DNA of 64,000 nt from Legionella spiritensis (GTDB lineage Bacteria > Pseudomonadota > Gammaproteobacteria > Legionellales > Legionellaceae): assembly GCF_900186965.1 (NCBI RefSeq), contig NZ_LT906457.1:405001-469000 (forward strand), in the 5' to 3' direction. The translations under genes and the position numbers were made by a program. Below, one piece after another: positions 23,052 to 33,222 of this stretch. The notes under the pieces are model-generated. The model was not told the origin of the DNA and searched no databases. It saw only the letters and a list, made by a program, of their open reading frames with translations. Within the stretch, counting starts at the first letter, position 1; every line of letters starts with the position of its first letter.

Positions 23052-23708
23052 ATGGGACAGAAAGTAAACCCAATAGGTATCCGTTTAGGTATCATAAGAG
23101 ACTGGAATTCTAAATGGTATGCCAGTAAAAATTATGCACAGTTGCTGAATCAGGATATAAATCTTCGCAAGGATCTTAAGAAAAAACTGATGGCAGCTGC
23201 TGTCAGCAAAATTCAAATTGAGCGTCCTGCCAATAACGCAGTTGTGACTATTCATACGGCTCGACCTGGCGTTATTATCGGTAAAAAAGGCGGCGGTATT
23301 GAATCTTTACGAAGTGAGATTGCAGCGAAATTAGGCGTTCCAGTGCATTTGAATATTGAAGAGGTGCGCAAGCCCGAACTGGATTCAACCCTGGTGGCTG
23401 AGAGCATTGCACAACAACTTGAACAGCGTGTCATGTTCAGAAGGGCTATGAAAAGAGCGGTAACTTCGGCAATGAAGGCTGGTGCCAAAGGTATTAAAAT
23501 TTGTGTCAGCGGTCGTTTGGGCGGTGCTGAAATTGCCCGTAGCGAATGGTACCGTGAGGGTCGAGTGCCTCTGCATACATTTCGAGCTGATGTCGATTAT
23601 GGTACTGCTGAAGCAAAAACAACATATGGCATTATCGGTGTGAAAGTTTGGATCTTCAAAGGCGAGATTTTGCCACAGAAGAATCGAAATGCTGAAAGCG
23701 GCAAATGA
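23052..23708 (+). CDS. rpsC: 30S ribosomal protein S3 (uS3)
   Basis: uS3 lies at the mRNA entry channel. It has 218 residues from ATG 23052 ([13 protein letters not shown], the family N-terminus). A longer open frame to 22974 is only overlap with rplV. The KH domain loop GKKG falls at about 77-80 and the C-terminal domain carries [23 protein letters not shown] in two parts. GAGGA lies inside the rplV end. Confidence 0.97.
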   Translation: MGQKVNPIGIRLGIIRDWNSKWYASKNYAQLLNQDINLRKDLKKKLMAAAVSKIQIERPANNAVVTIHTARPGVIIGKKGGGIESLRSEIAAKLGVPVHLNIEEVRKPELDSTLVAESIAQQLEQRVMFRRAMKRAVTSAMKAGAKGIKICVSGRLGGAEIARSEWYREGRVPLHTFRADVDYGTAEAKTTYGIIGVKVWIFKGEILPQKNRNAESGK

Positions 23709-23724
23709 GTGAGGATTTTTAATC

Positions 23725-24138
23725 ATGCTACAGCCTAAACGAACAAAATTTCGTAAACAAATGAAAGGCCGCAACCGCGGGTTGGCTCAACGGGGAAGTA
23801 CAGTTAGTTTCGGTGAATTCGGACTAAAGGCAGTAGAGCGTGGTCGCTTAACTGCACGCCAGATTGAGGCTGCTCGACGTGCGATGACTCGTCACATCAA
23901 ACGTGGCGGTAAAATATGGATACGAGTGTTTCCCGATAAGCCTATAACCCAAAAACCACTTGAAGTTCGTCAGGGTAAAGGAAAGGGGAGCGTTGAATAT
24001 TGGGTTGCCCAGATTCAGCCGGGCAAAATCCTGTTTGAGATGGAAGGTGTTTCTAAAGAATTGGCGATGGAGGCGTTTAATCTAGCGAAAGCCAAATTGC
24101 CTTTCAAGGTCATGTTTGAAGAAAGAAAGGTGATGTAA
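23725..24138 (+). CDS. rplP: 50S ribosomal protein L16 (uL16)
   Basis: A late-assembly protein that positions A-site tRNA. It has 137 residues with [17 protein letters not shown] at the N-terminus and the MGKGKG-type loop written here as [15 protein letters not shown]. The TAATG junction gives a 1-nt overlap with rpmC. Confidence 0.97.
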   Translation: MLQPKRTKFRKQMKGRNRGLAQRGSTVSFGEFGLKAVERGRLTARQIEAARRAMTRHIKRGGKIWIRVFPDKPITQKPLEVRQGKGKGSVEYWVAQIQPGKILFEMEGVSKELAMEAFNLAKAKLPFKVMFEERKVM

Positions 24139-24344
24139 TGAAAACGAATGATGAGCTAAGAAGTCTGACCATGGAAGAATTAAATGCCGAGTTGCTGGGA
24201 TTGCGCAAGGATCAATTCAATTTGCGGATGAAAAAAGCAAGCGGTTCACTGGATAAAACCCATGTTGTGGCTCAGGTTAGAAGATCAGTGGCAAGAGTAA
24301 AAACGATTATGACTGAAAAGGTTGGAAAGAATCATGTCGAATAA
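24138..24344 (+). CDS. rpmC: 50S ribosomal protein L29 (uL29)
   Basis: A small two-helix protein near the tunnel exit. It has 68 residues with the [25 protein letters not shown] start and the basic motif [11 protein letters not shown]. It shares 1 nt with rplP, and the rpsQ start lies inside its last codons, so the three genes are tightly coupled. Confidence 0.95.
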   Translation: MKTNDELRSLTMEELNAELLGLRKDQFNLRMKKASGSLDKTHVVAQVRRSVARVKTIMTEKVGKNHVE

Positions 24345-24585
24345 TGAATCAAGTGCAAGAACAGCGGTCGGTAAAGTCGTAAGTGACAAAATGCAAAAAA
24401 CCATAGTGGTTTTGGTAGAGCGCACTGTTAAGCACCCCAAATACGGCAAAATTATGAAACGCCGTACCAAGCTTCATGCACATGATGAAAATCAGGTGAG
24501 CAAAATAGGTAATACGGTGAAAATACGTGAAAGTCGACCTCTCTCCAAAACAAAAACTTGGGTTTTAGTCGAAGTATTGTCCTGA
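24334..24585 (+). CDS. rpsQ: 30S ribosomal protein S17 (uS17)
   Basis: An early 16S-binding OB-fold protein. It has 83 residues from ATG 24334, with [14 protein letters not shown] and [17 protein letters not shown] at 24322 is in frame but would extend the N-terminus further into rpmC without support. The gene overlaps rpmC by 11 nt and is the last gene before the spc-type promoter. Confidence 0.95.
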   Translation: MSNNESSARTAVGKVVSDKMQKTIVVLVERTVKHPKYGKIMKRRTKLHAHDENQVSKIGNTVKIRESRPLSKTKTWVLVEVLS

Positions 24586-24619
24586 TATGATTTGAACACT
24601 TTTAAAATGCCAGGAGTGC

Positions 24620-24628
24620 TGATATAAT
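24620..24628 (+). promoter_or_regulatory. Extended -10 promoter before rplN (spc operon)
   Basis: TGATATAAT at 24620-24628 is an extended -10 box (TGn plus a perfect TATAAT) in the 84-nt gap between rpsQ and rplN, where E. coli has its spc promoter. The matching -35 region (TTTTAA, about 24600) is poor, as expected when the extended -10 compensates. Confidence 0.6.
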
Positions 24629-24669
24629 CAGCAACCTTTTTCTGGTCGAAATTAGAGCTGGAGATAAGA

Positions 24670-25035
24670 ATGATACAAATGCAGACTGTGCTTGATGTTG
24701 CAGACAACAGCGGCGCACGTAAAGTGATGTGTATCAAAGTGCTTGGTGGTTCGCATAGACGCTATGCTCGCGTCGGTGATGTAATTAAAGTAAGCATTAA
24801 AGATGCAATTCCACGCAGTAAGGTTAAAAAGGGTGCGGTAATGAAAGCCGTTGTTGTGAGAACCAGTCAAGGTGTTCGTCGAGATGATGGTTCGCTCATC
24901 CGTTTTGATGGTAATGCGGCAGTATTACTGAACAATCAGGATGAGCCGATAGGAACACGCATATTTGGACCGGTTACACGTGAGTTAAGAGAGAGATTTA
25001 TGAAAATCATTTCTCTTGCCGCTGAAGTTTTGTAA
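24670..25035 (+). CDS. rplN: 50S ribosomal protein L14 (uL14)
   Basis: An interface protein forming bridges to the 30S subunit. It has 121 residues with [19 protein letters not shown] at the N-terminus and [13 protein letters not shown] at the end, both typical. GCTGGAGAT supplies the ribosome site. First gene of the spc group. Confidence 0.97.
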   Translation: MIQMQTVLDVADNSGARKVMCIKVLGGSHRRYARVGDVIKVSIKDAIPRSKVKKGAVMKAVVVRTSQGVRRDDGSLIRFDGNAAVLLNNQDEPIGTRIFGPVTRELRERFMKIISLAAEVL

Positions 25036-25047
25036 GAAGGATTAGAT

Positions 25048-25374
25048 ATGAAGCGTATCAGAACAGGTGATACTGTCATTGTAATCGCCGGTAAAAGTAA
25101 AGGTCATGTCGGTAAGGTGAAGAAAGTTGCGGGTGAAAAAATCATTGTGGATGGTGCGAATCTCGTAAAGAAACATATAAAACCTAACCCTCAGGCAAAC
25201 GAAAAGGGTGGCATAATAGAGATTGAGGCATTATTGCATGTCTCTAACGTGGCAATGTATAACCCGATTGAAAAGAAAGCTGACAAGGTCGGTTTCAGAT
25301 TTATTGAGAAAGATGGCGTTAGCCAAAAAGTACGATACTTTAAATCAAATAACGAAGTGATTGATTTAGTCTAA
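25048..25374 (+). CDS. rplX: 50S ribosomal protein L24 (uL24)
   Basis: An assembly initiator with a KOW motif. It has 108 residues. The KOW core [18 protein letters not shown] is at 7-24 and the motif [15 protein letters not shown] follows. AGAAGGAT precedes the ATG. It lies 13 nt before rplE. Confidence 0.96.
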   Translation: MKRIRTGDTVIVIAGKSKGHVGKVKKVAGEKIIVDGANLVKKHIKPNPQANEKGGIIEIEALLHVSNVAMYNPIEKKADKVGFRFIEKDGVSQKVRYFKSNNEVIDLV

Positions 25375-25387
25375 TTAGGTGGCTGAA

Positions 25388-25939
25388 ATGGCAAGACTTA
25401 AAGAGTTGTATAAAAAAGAAATAACCGAAATGATGATGAAGAAATTCGGTTACAAAAATGTAATGCAAGTACCAAAAATAACTAAAGTTACCCTGAATAT
25501 GGGTGTCGGTGAAGCTGTTGGTGATAAAAAGGTTATGAATCATGCCGTAGAGGACATGACTCTTATCGCCGGCCAGAAACCAGTGGTTACCAAGGCTAAA
25601 AAATCCCTGGCAGGGTTTAAAATAAGGGAAGGCTGGCCCATTGGTTGTAAAGTCACGTTGCGTCGTGAACGTATGTATGAGTTTCTTGACAGACTCATTA
25701 ATATTTCACTGCCACGGGTAAGAGATTTTAGAGGATTAAATCCGAAATCATTTGATGGTACGGGAAATTATAGTATGGGTATCCATGAGCAAATCGTATT
25801 TCCTGAAATTGATTTTGATAAAACGGGCGGCATAAGAGGTTTGGATATCTGTATTACAACAAGTGCTAAAACGAATGAAGAAGCCAAGGCCTTGCTGGAA
25901 GCTTTTAACCTGCCTCTAAAAGACAGAGACAAACACTAA
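25388..25939 (+). CDS. rplE: 50S ribosomal protein L5 (uL5)
   Basis: A central protuberance protein that binds 5S rRNA and P-site tRNA. It has 183 residues from ATG 25388 with [14 protein letters not shown], the [13 protein letters not shown] loop and [12 protein letters not shown] at 25379 is in frame, but AGGTGG (25377-25382) overlaps it and is well placed for 25388, which also gives the family N-terminus. Confidence 0.95.
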   Translation: MARLKELYKKEITEMMMKKFGYKNVMQVPKITKVTLNMGVGEAVGDKKVMNHAVEDMTLIAGQKPVVTKAKKSLAGFKIREGWPIGCKVTLRRERMYEFLDRLINISLPRVRDFRGLNPKSFDGTGNYSMGIHEQIVFPEIDFDKTGGIRGLDICITTSAKTNEEAKALLEAFNLPLKDRDKH

Positions 25940-25953
25940 GAAGGGTAAAAACA

Positions 25954-26256
25954 GTGGCAAAGAAATCGATGCTGGAACGCGCTAACAAGCGTTCAAGATT
26001 AGTGGCAAAACATAGTAAACGAAGAAAGGCTTTGAAAGTCATAATAAAATCTTCACAGGACTATGATGAAATTATGGAAGCGCAATTAAAATTGGCAAAA
26101 CTTCCAGTAAATTCAAATCCGGTCAGACATAGTACGCGTTGCCAGCAGTGCGGACGGCCGCATGCCGTGTATCGCAAATTTGGACTATGCAGAATTTGTA
26201 TAAGACAAGAATTAATGACTGGTAATGTCACAGGTGGACGTAAATCCAGCTGGTAA
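25954..26256 (+). CDS. rpsN: 30S ribosomal protein S14 (uS14), long form with zinc-ribbon cysteines
   Basis: A 30S head protein needed for late assembly. The 100-residue length is that of the long form usual in proteobacteria, which in E. coli lacks cysteines. This copy nevertheless has C63-x2-C66-x12-C79-x2-C82, the zinc-ribbon spacing of the short zinc-binding form, with [12 protein letters not shown] between the pairs. The start is GTG at 25954 after AGAAGGG. Whether the cysteines bind zinc is inference. Confidence 0.95.
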   Translation: MAKKSMLERANKRSRLVAKHSKRRKALKVIIKSSQDYDEIMEAQLKLAKLPVNSNPVRHSTRCQQCGRPHAVYRKFGLCRICIRQELMTGNVTGGRKSSW

Positions 26257-26280
26257 ATCAATTTCTATGGAGAAATAACG

Positions 26281-26676
26281 GTGAGTATGCATGATCCAGT
26301 AGCTGATATGTTGACAAGAATTAGAAATGGTCAACAGGCTAGACATCAAAATGTCGCTCTGATTTCATCTAATTTGAAAGAAGAGATTGCGCGAGTATTG
26401 AAAGAAGAAGGCTATATTACTGACTATACGGTTGAGCCATTGGAGAATAACCTGAAGAAACTGACGGTCACTCTTAAATATTATCATGGCCGTCCTGTTA
26501 TAGAGCGAATATTACGTATTAGCAGACCTGGATTAAGAGTGTATAAATCATCAAATAACTTACCATCAATTTCCGGTTTTGGTATTGCCATTATATCTAC
26601 GTCAAAAGGAGTAATGACACATCAATCCGCAAGAAAAAATGGTGTTGGTGGCGAAATACTCTGTGAAGTAGCCTAA
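26281..26676 (+). CDS. rpsH: 30S ribosomal protein S8 (uS8)
   Basis: Central-domain 16S binder; in E. coli it is the translational repressor of the spc operon. It has 131 residues from GTG 26281 ([18 protein letters not shown], matching the family). GGAG (26269-26272) is 8 nt upstream. An ATG two codons later is less well aligned. The C-terminus [11 protein letters not shown] is normal. Confidence 0.96.
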   Translation: MSMHDPVADMLTRIRNGQQARHQNVALISSNLKEEIARVLKEEGYITDYTVEPLENNLKKLTVTLKYYHGRPVIERILRISRPGLRVYKSSNNLPSISGFGIAIISTSKGVMTHQSARKNGVGGEILCEVA

Positions 26677-26695
26677 TAGTTGCGAGAGGAAAATT

Positions 26696-27238
26696 ATGTC
26701 TAGAGTAGCAAAAGCCCCAATCCTCCTTCCTGCAAACGTGCAGATTCATGTGGGAAAAGGCGAATTGACTGTTAAGGGTCCTAAAGGGGAACTGAAACAA
26801 CATCTGAACAGATTGGTAAATGTCTCGGTTGATAAGGAAAATAGCAGCCTGGTAGAGTTCAAGCCAGCCAATAATGATCCTAAGGGATGGGCGCAAGCGG
26901 GTACTGCGCGAGCCTTGGTCAATAATATGGTTAAAGGTGTAACAACAGGTTTTGATCGAACGCTGGAACTTGTCGGCGTGGGATATCGTGCGCAGGCGAG
27001 TGGTAAATCAGTGACACTGTCATTGGGATATTCACATCCTATCAATTATTCCTTACCGGAAGGTGTTACAGTTGAAACGCCCAGCAATACGACAGTCGTA
27101 TTACGCAGCATTAACAAGCAGCAGTTGGGTCAAGTGGCTTCTGAGATTAGAGGCTTAAGACCACCGGAGCCTTACAAAGGGAAAGGTGTGAAATATGCCG
27201 GGGAACAAATTGCGCGTAAAGAAGCTAAGAAGAAATAA
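26696..27238 (+). CDS. rplF: 50S ribosomal protein L6 (uL6)
   Basis: Binds 23S near the sarcin-ricin loop and factor site. It has 180 residues in two similar domains, ending in the hallmark LRPPEPYKGKGVKYAGE. GAGAGGA precedes the ATG. It lies 9 nt before rplR. Confidence 0.97.
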   Translation: MSRVAKAPILLPANVQIHVGKGELTVKGPKGELKQHLNRLVNVSVDKENSSLVEFKPANNDPKGWAQAGTARALVNNMVKGVTTGFDRTLELVGVGYRAQASGKSVTLSLGYSHPINYSLPEGVTVETPSNTTVVLRSINKQQLGQVASEIRGLRPPEPYKGKGVKYAGEQIARKEAKKK

Positions 27239-27247
27239 GGTTAGATT

Positions 27248-27616
27248 ATGAAAAAGCATGATAAGCATGATAAGCGTGAAAGGCGTGGCTTAAAGGCCAA
27301 AAAAATAATTAAAACTTCTGGCAAACCAAGGTTAGTAGTATTTAGAAGCGCTTCACATATTTATTCCCAGATAGTAATTCAAGGGGAAAATGGTGATCAA
27401 GTGCTGGCTTCTTCATCAACAATTGATAAAGAATTAAAGACCAGTCTGTCTGGAACAAAGTTGGAGCAAGCACGTCAAGTTGGTAAATTGCTTGCCAAGC
27501 GTGCCAAGGAAAAAGAAATTAATAGCGATGTTTCATTTGATCGAAGCGGTTACAAATATCATGGCCGAGTCAAAGCTTTGGCTGATGGCGCGCGTGAAGC
27601 TGGTTTGAATTTTTAA
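27248..27616 (+). CDS. rplR: 50S ribosomal protein L18 (uL18)
   Basis: A 5S rRNA-binding protein of the central protuberance. It has 122 residues with a lysine-rich N-terminus including the short repeat [12 protein letters not shown], then [16 protein letters not shown] and the end [21 protein letters not shown]. It lies 9 nt before rpsE. Confidence 0.96.
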   Translation: MKKHDKHDKRERRGLKAKKIIKTSGKPRLVVFRSASHIYSQIVIQGENGDQVLASSSTIDKELKTSLSGTKLEQARQVGKLLAKRAKEKEINSDVSFDRSGYKYHGRVKALADGAREAGLNF

Positions 27617-27625
27617 GGAACGGTT

Positions 27626-28132
27626 ATGGCATTTGACGAATCAAAACTTAGTGACGGATACCAGGAAAAACTGGTATCGGTAACAAGAACCGCGAAGGTT
27701 GTAAAAGGTGGACGAGTTTTCGGGTTTGCAGTTCTCGTGGTAATTGGCGATGGAAAAGGTAAGGTAGGCTACGGGCGTGGTAAGGCTCGAGAAGTACCAA
27801 TTGCCATTCAAAAGGCGATGGAACAAGCTAAAAAGAATATGACCTATATTCCATTGGCAGGTAATACTATTCATCATGAAATTACATGGAATTACGGCGC
27901 GTCCAAGGTCTTTATGAAACCTGCCAGCGAAGGTACGGGGATTATTGCAGGTGGTGCAATGCGCGCCGTATTGGAAGTATTGGGTGTTCAAAATATTTCT
28001 GCAAAAAGTCTTGGCTCCACGAATCCTAGTAATATAGTACGTGCTACTATTGGTGCTCTTACAAATATCGGAACTCCGGACTACGTTGCTGCAAAACGCG
28101 GTAAAACTGTTGAAGAAGTGATGGCGGATTAA
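27626..28132 (+). CDS. rpsE: 30S ribosomal protein S5 (uS5)
   Basis: Decoding-fidelity and mRNA-entry protein. It has 168 residues. The double-stranded-RNA-binding-like N-domain has [26 protein letters not shown] (split by the fold), and the C-domain has [24 protein letters not shown] lies before the ATG. It lies 2 nt before rpmD. Confidence 0.97.
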   Translation: MAFDESKLSDGYQEKLVSVTRTAKVVKGGRVFGFAVLVVIGDGKGKVGYGRGKAREVPIAIQKAMEQAKKNMTYIPLAGNTIHHEITWNYGASKVFMKPASEGTGIIAGGAMRAVLEVLGVQNISAKSLGSTNPSNIVRATIGALTNIGTPDYVAAKRGKTVEEVMAD

Positions 28133-28134
28133 TT

Positions 28135-28323
28135 ATGAGCAAAAACCTAAAAATAACATTAGTTAAAAGTACTATCGGCCGAAAACCAAAGCATGTTCAG
28201 ATCGTAAAGCAGTTGGGGTTAGGCAGGATAAACAGTTCCGTAGTACACAAAGATATCCCGGCAATACGCGGCTTGGTTAATTCCGTCGATTATTTATTGC
28301 AAGTTGAGGAAAGTGCAAAATGA
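28135..28323 (+). CDS. rpmD: 50S ribosomal protein L30 (uL30)
   Basis: A small 23S-binding protein. It has 62 residues of the bacterial short type, with [23 protein letters not shown]. The last four bases overlap the rplO ATG (ATGA), indicating coupled translation. Confidence 0.95.
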   Translation: MSKNLKITLVKSTIGRKPKHVQIVKQLGLGRINSSVVHKDIPAIRGLVNSVDYLLQVEESAK

Positions 28324-28754
28324 ATTTAAATACATTAACGCCTGATCCCGGTTCAAGACCCGCTAAAAAAAGACTCGGACGAGGAATAGGATCCGGTCTT
28401 GGCAAAACAAGTGGAAAAGGCCATAAAGGTCAGAAAGCACGTGCCGGAGGCTTCCATAAAATAAATTTTGAAGGCGGCCAAATGCCGATTCAAAGACGCC
28501 TTCCAAAAATGGGTTTTCAATCACGTGTTGGAAAAACAAACGATCAGATAACCTTGGGTGAATTGTCAAAAATCACTGCCGAAGTGATTGATATGGAAAT
28601 TTTACGTTCAGCTGGCTTAATCAATAGCACCATAAAAAGTGTTAAGGTTATTCTGTCAGGAGAGATAACTGTTCCTGTGAAACTGAAAGGCATACGGGTT
28701 ACCAAAGGCGCTCGTGCTGCTATTGAGCAGGCAGGTGGAAGTGTAGAAGAATAA
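28320..28754 (+). CDS. rplO: 50S ribosomal protein L15 (uL15)
   Basis: A late 50S assembly protein. It has 144 residues with the glycine-rich basic N-terminus [20 protein letters not shown] and the C-terminal [15 protein letters not shown]. It overlaps rpmD by 4 nt and lies 2 nt from secY, the conserved rplO-secY pair. Confidence 0.97.
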   Translation: MNLNTLTPDPGSRPAKKRLGRGIGSGLGKTSGKGHKGQKARAGGFHKINFEGGQMPIQRRLPKMGFQSRVGKTNDQITLGELSKITAEVIDMEILRSAGLINSTIKSVKVILSGEITVPVKLKGIRVTKGARAAIEQAGGSVEE

Positions 28755-28756
28755 CT

Positions 28757-30085
28757 ATGAATAATGCGAAGCAGACAGCCGGACAGTCCAGGGGAGGATT
28801 GGCAGAACTCAAATCCAGATTGCTATTTGTAATAATAGGAATTCTGATTTACAGACTGGGTGCACATATTCCTGTGCCCGGTCTTGATCCGCAAAAGCTG
28901 GCTAATTTTTTTGGGCAACAACAAAATACCATCTTCGGGTTGTTCAATATGTTTTCAGGCGGCGCCCTTTCAAGAGTGACAGTCTTTGCTATAGGGATTA
29001 TGCCATACATATCGGCATCTATTATTATTCAATTGTTTTCTGTCGTATCTCCCAGGCTTGAGCAACTTAAAAAGGAAGGTGAGGCCGGGCGACGCAAGAT
29101 CAATCAATATACGCGATATCTTACCCTCGTGCTCGCTGTATTCCAGTCCCTGGGAATGACACGCTGGCTGGCTGGACAACATATTGCCTTGCATGGTGAC
29201 TTCTCATTTTATTTCACCTCCGTTGCTACCTTGACGACAGGTACCATGTTTCTAATGTGGCTCGGAGAACAGATAACTGAGAAAGGCGTAGGTAATGGTA
29301 TTTCACTTATCATCTTTTCCGGTATTGTGTCGAGCATGCCTAACGCAATAGCATCCGTGTTCCAGCAGGTTCGTGAAGGACAAATGCAAGGGCTTATACT
29401 GGTGTTGATAGGTATTATTGTGATTGTGGTGACAGGATTTGTTGTCTTTATGGAAAGGGCGCAAAGACGTATAAGGGTTAATTATGCGCAAAGAACACAT
29501 GGGCGAAAAGTTTATGCTGCTCAAACCAGTCACTTGCCGCTTAAAATAAATATGTCCGGAGTAATACCTCCTATTTTTGCTTCAAGCATTATATTGTTGC
29601 CTGCAACACTGGCACAATTTTTTGCCAGAGGGAAAAGTATGAGTTGGCTGTCTGATATTGGTATGGCATTATCACCGGGACAACCGCTTTATTTAATTGT
29701 TTATGCGGCAGCAATACTGTTTTTTGCTTTCTTTTATGCGGCTTTGGTGTTCAATCCCAAGGACACAGCTGATAATTTAAAAAAATCAGGCGCTTACATT
29801 CCAGGAATTCGACCTGGTGAGCAAACAACGAAATACATCGACTCTGTAATGACGCGACTAACGTTAATAGGTGCGCTGTATTTGGTGTTGGTTTGTCTGT
29901 TGCCACAGATATTAATGTACACCTGGCATGTGCCTTTCTATTTTGGCGGAACTTCACTTTTAATCATCGTAGTTGTAATTATGGATTTTGTAGCGCAAAT
30001 ACAAGCCCATTTGATGACACAGCAATATGATTCATTGATGAAAAAGGCCAATTTCAAAGGGACAAAATTGCCCGGTCTTTTGTGA
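28757..30085 (+). CDS. secY: Preprotein translocase subunit SecY
   Basis: Pore subunit of the SecYEG channel in the inner membrane. It has 442 residues and ten predicted membrane helices. Signatures include [39 protein letters not shown] (in parts) and the cytoplasmic loop [11 protein letters not shown]. It works with SecE, encoded at 3477. It lies 20 nt before rpmJ. Confidence 0.98.
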   Translation: MNNAKQTAGQSRGGLAELKSRLLFVIIGILIYRLGAHIPVPGLDPQKLANFFGQQQNTIFGLFNMFSGGALSRVTVFAIGIMPYISASIIIQLFSVVSPRLEQLKKEGEAGRRKINQYTRYLTLVLAVFQSLGMTRWLAGQHIALHGDFSFYFTSVATLTTGTMFLMWLGEQITEKGVGNGISLIIFSGIVSSMPNAIASVFQQVREGQMQGLILVLIGIIVIVVTGFVVFMERAQRRIRVNYAQRTHGRKVYAAQTSHLPLKINMSGVIPPIFASSIILLPATLAQFFARGKSMSWLSDIGMALSPGQPLYLIVYAAAILFFAFFYAALVFNPKDTADNLKKSGAYIPGIRPGEQTTKYIDSVMTRLTLIGALYLVLVCLLPQILMYTWHVPFYFGGTSLLIIVVVIMDFVAQIQAHLMTQQYDSLMKKANFKGTKLPGLL

Positions 30086-30105
30086 TTATTTCGGAGTTAT
30101 TATAA

Positions 30106-30219
30106 ATGAAAGTTAGAGCATCAGTAAAAAGAATATGCCGTAATTGCAAGATTATTAAACGAAGCGGAACCATAAGGGTTATATGCAAAGACGCTCGGCA
30201 TAAGCAAAAGCAAGGTTAA
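30106..30219 (+). CDS. rpmJ: 50S ribosomal protein L36 (bL36), zinc-binding form
   Basis: The smallest ribosomal protein, 37 residues, read directly from the sequence: [18 protein letters not shown] at the N-terminus and ARHKQKQG at the end. The four zinc ligands C11, C14, C27 and H32 are all present, so this is the zinc-binding type. GGAG (30093-30096) precedes the ATG by 9 nt. It closes the spc group. Its last codons form the left arm of a possible weak hairpin (30208-30228). Confidence 0.95.
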
Positions 30220-30226
30220 ACTTTGC

Positions 30227-30255
30227 TTGATTTTGGATCAATAAAATAGTATTCT
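30227..30255 (+). promoter_or_regulatory. Probable promoter of the alpha operon
   Basis: TTGATT (30227-30232), a 17-bp spacer and TATTCT (30250-30255) lie in the 79-nt gap between rpmJ and rpsM. A weak terminator-like hairpin AAGCAAGGTT/AACTTTGCTT (30208-30228) overlaps the -35 side, which would mark a boundary between the spc and alpha transcripts. Confidence 0.5.
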
Positions 30256-30298
30256 TCTGTCCCTTTCTGGCAGAGCAAAATAACGATCGGAGAATTTA

Positions 30299-30655
30299 AT
30301 GGCTCGTATTGCAGGTGTTAACATACCGGATCACAAGCATGTAGTGATTGCACTTACATCGATCTACGGAATAGGAAAAACAACCTCTATAAAATTATGT
30401 AATGCTGTAGGCGTGAATATGGCAACCAAGGTTTCTGAACTTTCAGAAGAAAAGCTGGAAGCCTTGCGAAATGAAATCACCAAGCTGACTGTCGAAGGTG
30501 ACTTGCGACGTGTTGTGACCATGAATATTAAGCGACTTATGGACCTGGGATGCTACCGAGGATTACGGCATAGACGTGGACTGCCATTGCGTGGACAACG
30601 TACAAAAACCAATGCGCGTACACGAAAAGGTCGCCGTAAAGGTACAAGTAACTAA
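30299..30655 (+). CDS. rpsM: 30S ribosomal protein S13 (uS13)
   Basis: 30S head protein contacting P-site tRNA and uL5. It has 118 residues, begins [15 protein letters not shown], and carries the basic C-terminal [25 protein letters not shown] region (in parts). CGGAGAA precedes the ATG. First gene of the alpha group. Confidence 0.97.
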   Translation: MARIAGVNIPDHKHVVIALTSIYGIGKTTSIKLCNAVGVNMATKVSELSEEKLEALRNEITKLTVEGDLRRVVTMNIKRLMDLGCYRGLRHRRGLPLRGQRTKTNARTRKGRRKGTSN

Positions 30656-30671
30656 TTTTTAGGAATATAAG

Positions 30672-31070
30672 ATGGCTATAGCAAAATCTAAGCAGCAAAA
30701 GACAAGAAAAAAAATTAAACGCGATGTATCAGATGGTATAGTGCATATTCATGCGTCATTTAATAATACGATTGTGACTTTTACTGATCGACACGGTAAC
30801 TCGTTATGCTGGGCAACATCAGGTGGTTCGGGTTTCCGGGGGTCTAGAAAAAGTACACCTTACGCGGCACAGGTTGCAACTGAAAAAGCTTCTGTAGTAG
30901 CCAAGGAATATGGGGTTAAATCAGTGGAAGTTTTTGTAAAGGGTCCGGGACCTGGACGTGATTCCACTATTCGTGAACTGATTGCGCAAGATTTCAAAAT
31001 TAGTGCAATCACTGATGTGACCGGCATACCCCATAATGGTTGTAAGCCGCCAAAAAAACGTCGTATATAA
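30672..31070 (+). CDS. rpsK: 30S ribosomal protein S11 (uS11)
   Basis: 30S platform protein. It has 132 residues with [21 protein letters not shown], the hallmark [15 protein letters not shown] and the C-terminal [10 protein letters not shown]. It lies 16 nt after rpsM and 18 nt before rpsD. Confidence 0.97.
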   Translation: MAIAKSKQQKTRKKIKRDVSDGIVHIHASFNNTIVTFTDRHGNSLCWATSGGSGFRGSRKSTPYAAQVATEKASVVAKEYGVKSVEVFVKGPGPGRDSTIRELIAQDFKISAITDVTGIPHNGCKPPKKRRI

Positions 31071-31088
31071 GAGATTCAGGAGTAATTA

Positions 31089-31709
31089 ATGGCTAGATAT
31101 CTAGGACCAAAGTGCAAACTGTCCAGAAGAGAGGGTACAGACTTATATTTAAAAAGTGGAGTGCGGGATCATAAGTCAAAGTGCAAGTCTGAAAAACAGC
31201 CGGGACAACATGCGGACAAACGGCCAAGATTAAGCGGGTACGGTATCCAGTTGCGAGAGAAGCAAAAAATCCGTCGCTTGTATGGTGTTCTTGAAAAGCA
31301 GTTTCGTAATTATTATAAAAAAGCGTCAAGTCAAAAGGGTTCAACCGGTGAAAACCTTATGGTATTGCTGGAAAGCCGACTTGATAATGTTGTGTATAGG
31401 ATGGGCTTTGCAAGTACTCGTGCCGAGGCAAGACAACTTGTTTCTCACAAGGCAATTCTTGTAAACGATATGGTAGTTAATATTGCTTCGTACCTGGTCA
31501 AACCGGGCGACGTAATTTCCATGCGTCAAAAGGCGAAAGGTCAGGGTCGTGTTCAGGCTGCAATTGCGCTATCTGAACAACGTGCACCCTGTGATTGGTT
31601 AACGGTAGATTCAAGTGCCATGAAAGGGACGTTTGCAACGGCACCCACGTTAAATGACCTTTCTTCCGACTATAATGTTAATTTAGTTGTGGAACTTTAC
31701 TCTAAGTAA
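31089..31709 (+). CDS. rpsD: 30S ribosomal protein S4 (uS4)
   Basis: Primary 16S binder; in E. coli it represses the alpha operon. It has 206 residues with [19 protein letters not shown] and the S4 RNA-binding fold around [17 protein letters not shown]. Only two N-terminal cysteines (C9, C32) are present, so the four-cysteine zinc site is absent. The leader upstream of rpsM is where S4 control would act. Confidence 0.97.
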   Translation: MARYLGPKCKLSRREGTDLYLKSGVRDHKSKCKSEKQPGQHADKRPRLSGYGIQLREKQKIRRLYGVLEKQFRNYYKKASSQKGSTGENLMVLLESRLDNVVYRMGFASTRAEARQLVSHKAILVNDMVVNIASYLVKPGDVISMRQKAKGQGRVQAAIALSEQRAPCDWLTVDSSAMKGTFATAPTLNDLSSDYNVNLVVELYSK

Positions 31710-31726
31710 GCTCGGAGACTAGCTGA

Positions 31727-32719
31727 ATGTATACTGAAATAAACGAAATGTTGACACCTTCTGTACTGAAAGTGCAATCAGAGTCACCTAACCATTCAAG
31801 GATAGTTTTAGAACCTTTGGAACGAGGATATGGTTATACTCTGGGAAACGCATTAAGACGAATTTTGCTGTCATCCATGCCTGGTTGTGCCATTACGGAA
31901 GTTTCTATTGACGGCGTGTTACATGAGTACAGTACTATCGAAGGTGTTCAGGAAGATGTGGTCGACATTCTTCTGAATTTGAAGCAAGTTGCGATCAACC
32001 TCACTACTGGAAATGAAGCCCTGTTATATCTTAATAAGGAAGGTCCCGGTGTAGTGACGGCTGGTGATATCGAATTAACTCATGGACAAGAAATTGTTAA
32101 TCCTGATTTAGTTATTGCCAACTTGAATGAAAACGGTAAACTCAGCATGTCACTGAAGGTGGAAAGAGGAGTTGGGTTCCATTCTACAGATTCATTTGTT
32201 AGAAATCTTGATGAAGAAACTCAGAAGAAATCTGTCGGTAAATTGAAAATTGACAATACATTTTCTCCTGTAATACAGGTTGCTTACTTTGTAGATAGTG
32301 CTCGCGTTGAAAACCGTACGGATCTTGATAAGTTAACTATAGATTTAAAAACGAACGGTACGCTCGATCCTGAGGATGCTATTCGAATTTCGGCGTCTAT
32401 TTTACAAAGACAGCTGCATGCTTTTGTAGATATGAAATTTGAGGAATCACGTTCGGACAATAAAGAACGAAATGATTTTGACCCGGTTTTATTAAGACCG
32501 GTCGATGATCTGGAGTTAACGGTTCGTTCAGCAAATTGTTTGAAAGCTGAAAATATTTATTTTATTGGTGATTTGGTTCAAAAAACCGAGAATGAATTGT
32601 TAAAAACACCCAATTTAGGAAAGAAATCCCTTACAGAAATAAAAGATGTTCTGGCATCAAGATCTTTATCACTAGGGATGAAACTGGAAAATTGGCCACC
32701 AGCTAACCTGGGCGAATAA
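31727..32719 (+). CDS. rpoA: RNA polymerase alpha subunit RpoA
   Basis: Alpha subunit that nucleates RNA polymerase assembly and contacts UP elements and activators. It has 330 residues. The N-terminal dimerization domain includes [22 protein letters not shown], a linker follows, and the C-terminal domain carries NCLKAENI and the helix-hairpin-helix [22 protein letters not shown] (in parts). Between rpsD and rplQ as usual. Confidence 0.98.
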   Translation: MYTEINEMLTPSVLKVQSESPNHSRIVLEPLERGYGYTLGNALRRILLSSMPGCAITEVSIDGVLHEYSTIEGVQEDVVDILLNLKQVAINLTTGNEALLYLNKEGPGVVTAGDIELTHGQEIVNPDLVIANLNENGKLSMSLKVERGVGFHSTDSFVRNLDEETQKKSVGKLKIDNTFSPVIQVAYFVDSARVENRTDLDKLTIDLKTNGTLDPEDAIRISASILQRQLHAFVDMKFEESRSDNKERNDFDPVLLRPVDDLELTVRSANCLKAENIYFIGDLVQKTENELLKTPNLGKKSLTEIKDVLASRSLSLGMKLENWPPANLGE

Positions 32720-32736
32720 TTGTAGGAGTTTTACAC

Positions 32737-33120
32737 ATGCGTCATCGTAATACAGGCCGTAAATTGAGCCGAACCAGCAGTCATAGAAAAGCCATGTATG
32801 CAAATATGTGCTGTTCCTTGATAGAGCATGAAATAATTAAAACAACATTACCTAAAGCGAAAGAGCTACGACGCTACATTGAGCCGTTGATTACCGTGAG
32901 TAAATCAGACTCCGTATCGAGCAGACGTCACGTTTTTGATCGATTACGCTCTAAAACTGCAGTAGGTAAATTATTTACCAATCTTGGGCCCAGATATGTC
33001 GAAAGACCTGGCGGTTATGTCCGTGTTTTAAAGTGCGGATACAGAGCAGGTGATAATGCGCCAATGGCGATTATTGAATTGGTAGATAGACCGGCTGAAG
33101 ATTCTTCTAGCGAGGAATAA
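32737..33120 (+). CDS. rplQ: 50S ribosomal protein L17 (bL17)
   Basis: A 23S-binding protein near the tunnel exit. It has 127 residues. The signature [20 protein letters not shown] opens it, and the acidic C-terminus EDSSSEE closes it. GTAGGAG precedes the ATG. Last gene of the ribosomal block; a strong terminator follows. Confidence 0.97.
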   Translation: MRHRNTGRKLSRTSSHRKAMYANMCCSLIEHEIIKTTLPKAKELRRYIEPLITVSKSDSVSSRRHVFDRLRSKTAVGKLFTNLGPRYVERPGGYVRVLKCGYRAGDNAPMAIIELVDRPAEDSSSEE

Positions 33121-33141
33121 GTGACCCATTGTCTGTTTTAT

Positions 33142-33166
33142 AAAACCCACTTATGTGGGTTTTTTT
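33142..33166 (+). terminator. Terminator after rplQ
   Basis: AAAACCCAC, loop TTAT, GTGGGTTTTTTT: a 9-bp stem running directly into a T-tract, 22 nt after the rplQ stop. It ends the long ribosomal transcript. Confidence 0.9.
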
Positions 33167-33186
33167 GTATTCGCTTATGTTTAGAC

Positions 33187-33219
33187 TGGATGACATTTCA
33201 TAACATCAAATGTCATCCA
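33187..33219. terminator. Hairpin between convergent rplQ and the FkbM gene
   Basis: A perfect 12-bp stem TGGATGACATTT / AAATGTCATCCA with a 9-nt loop sits 4 nt beyond the end of the leftward FkbM gene. It lacks a good T-tract on either strand (AACCTATTTTT on the + side), so it may only protect transcript ends. Confidence 0.5.
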
Positions 33220-33222
33220 AAC

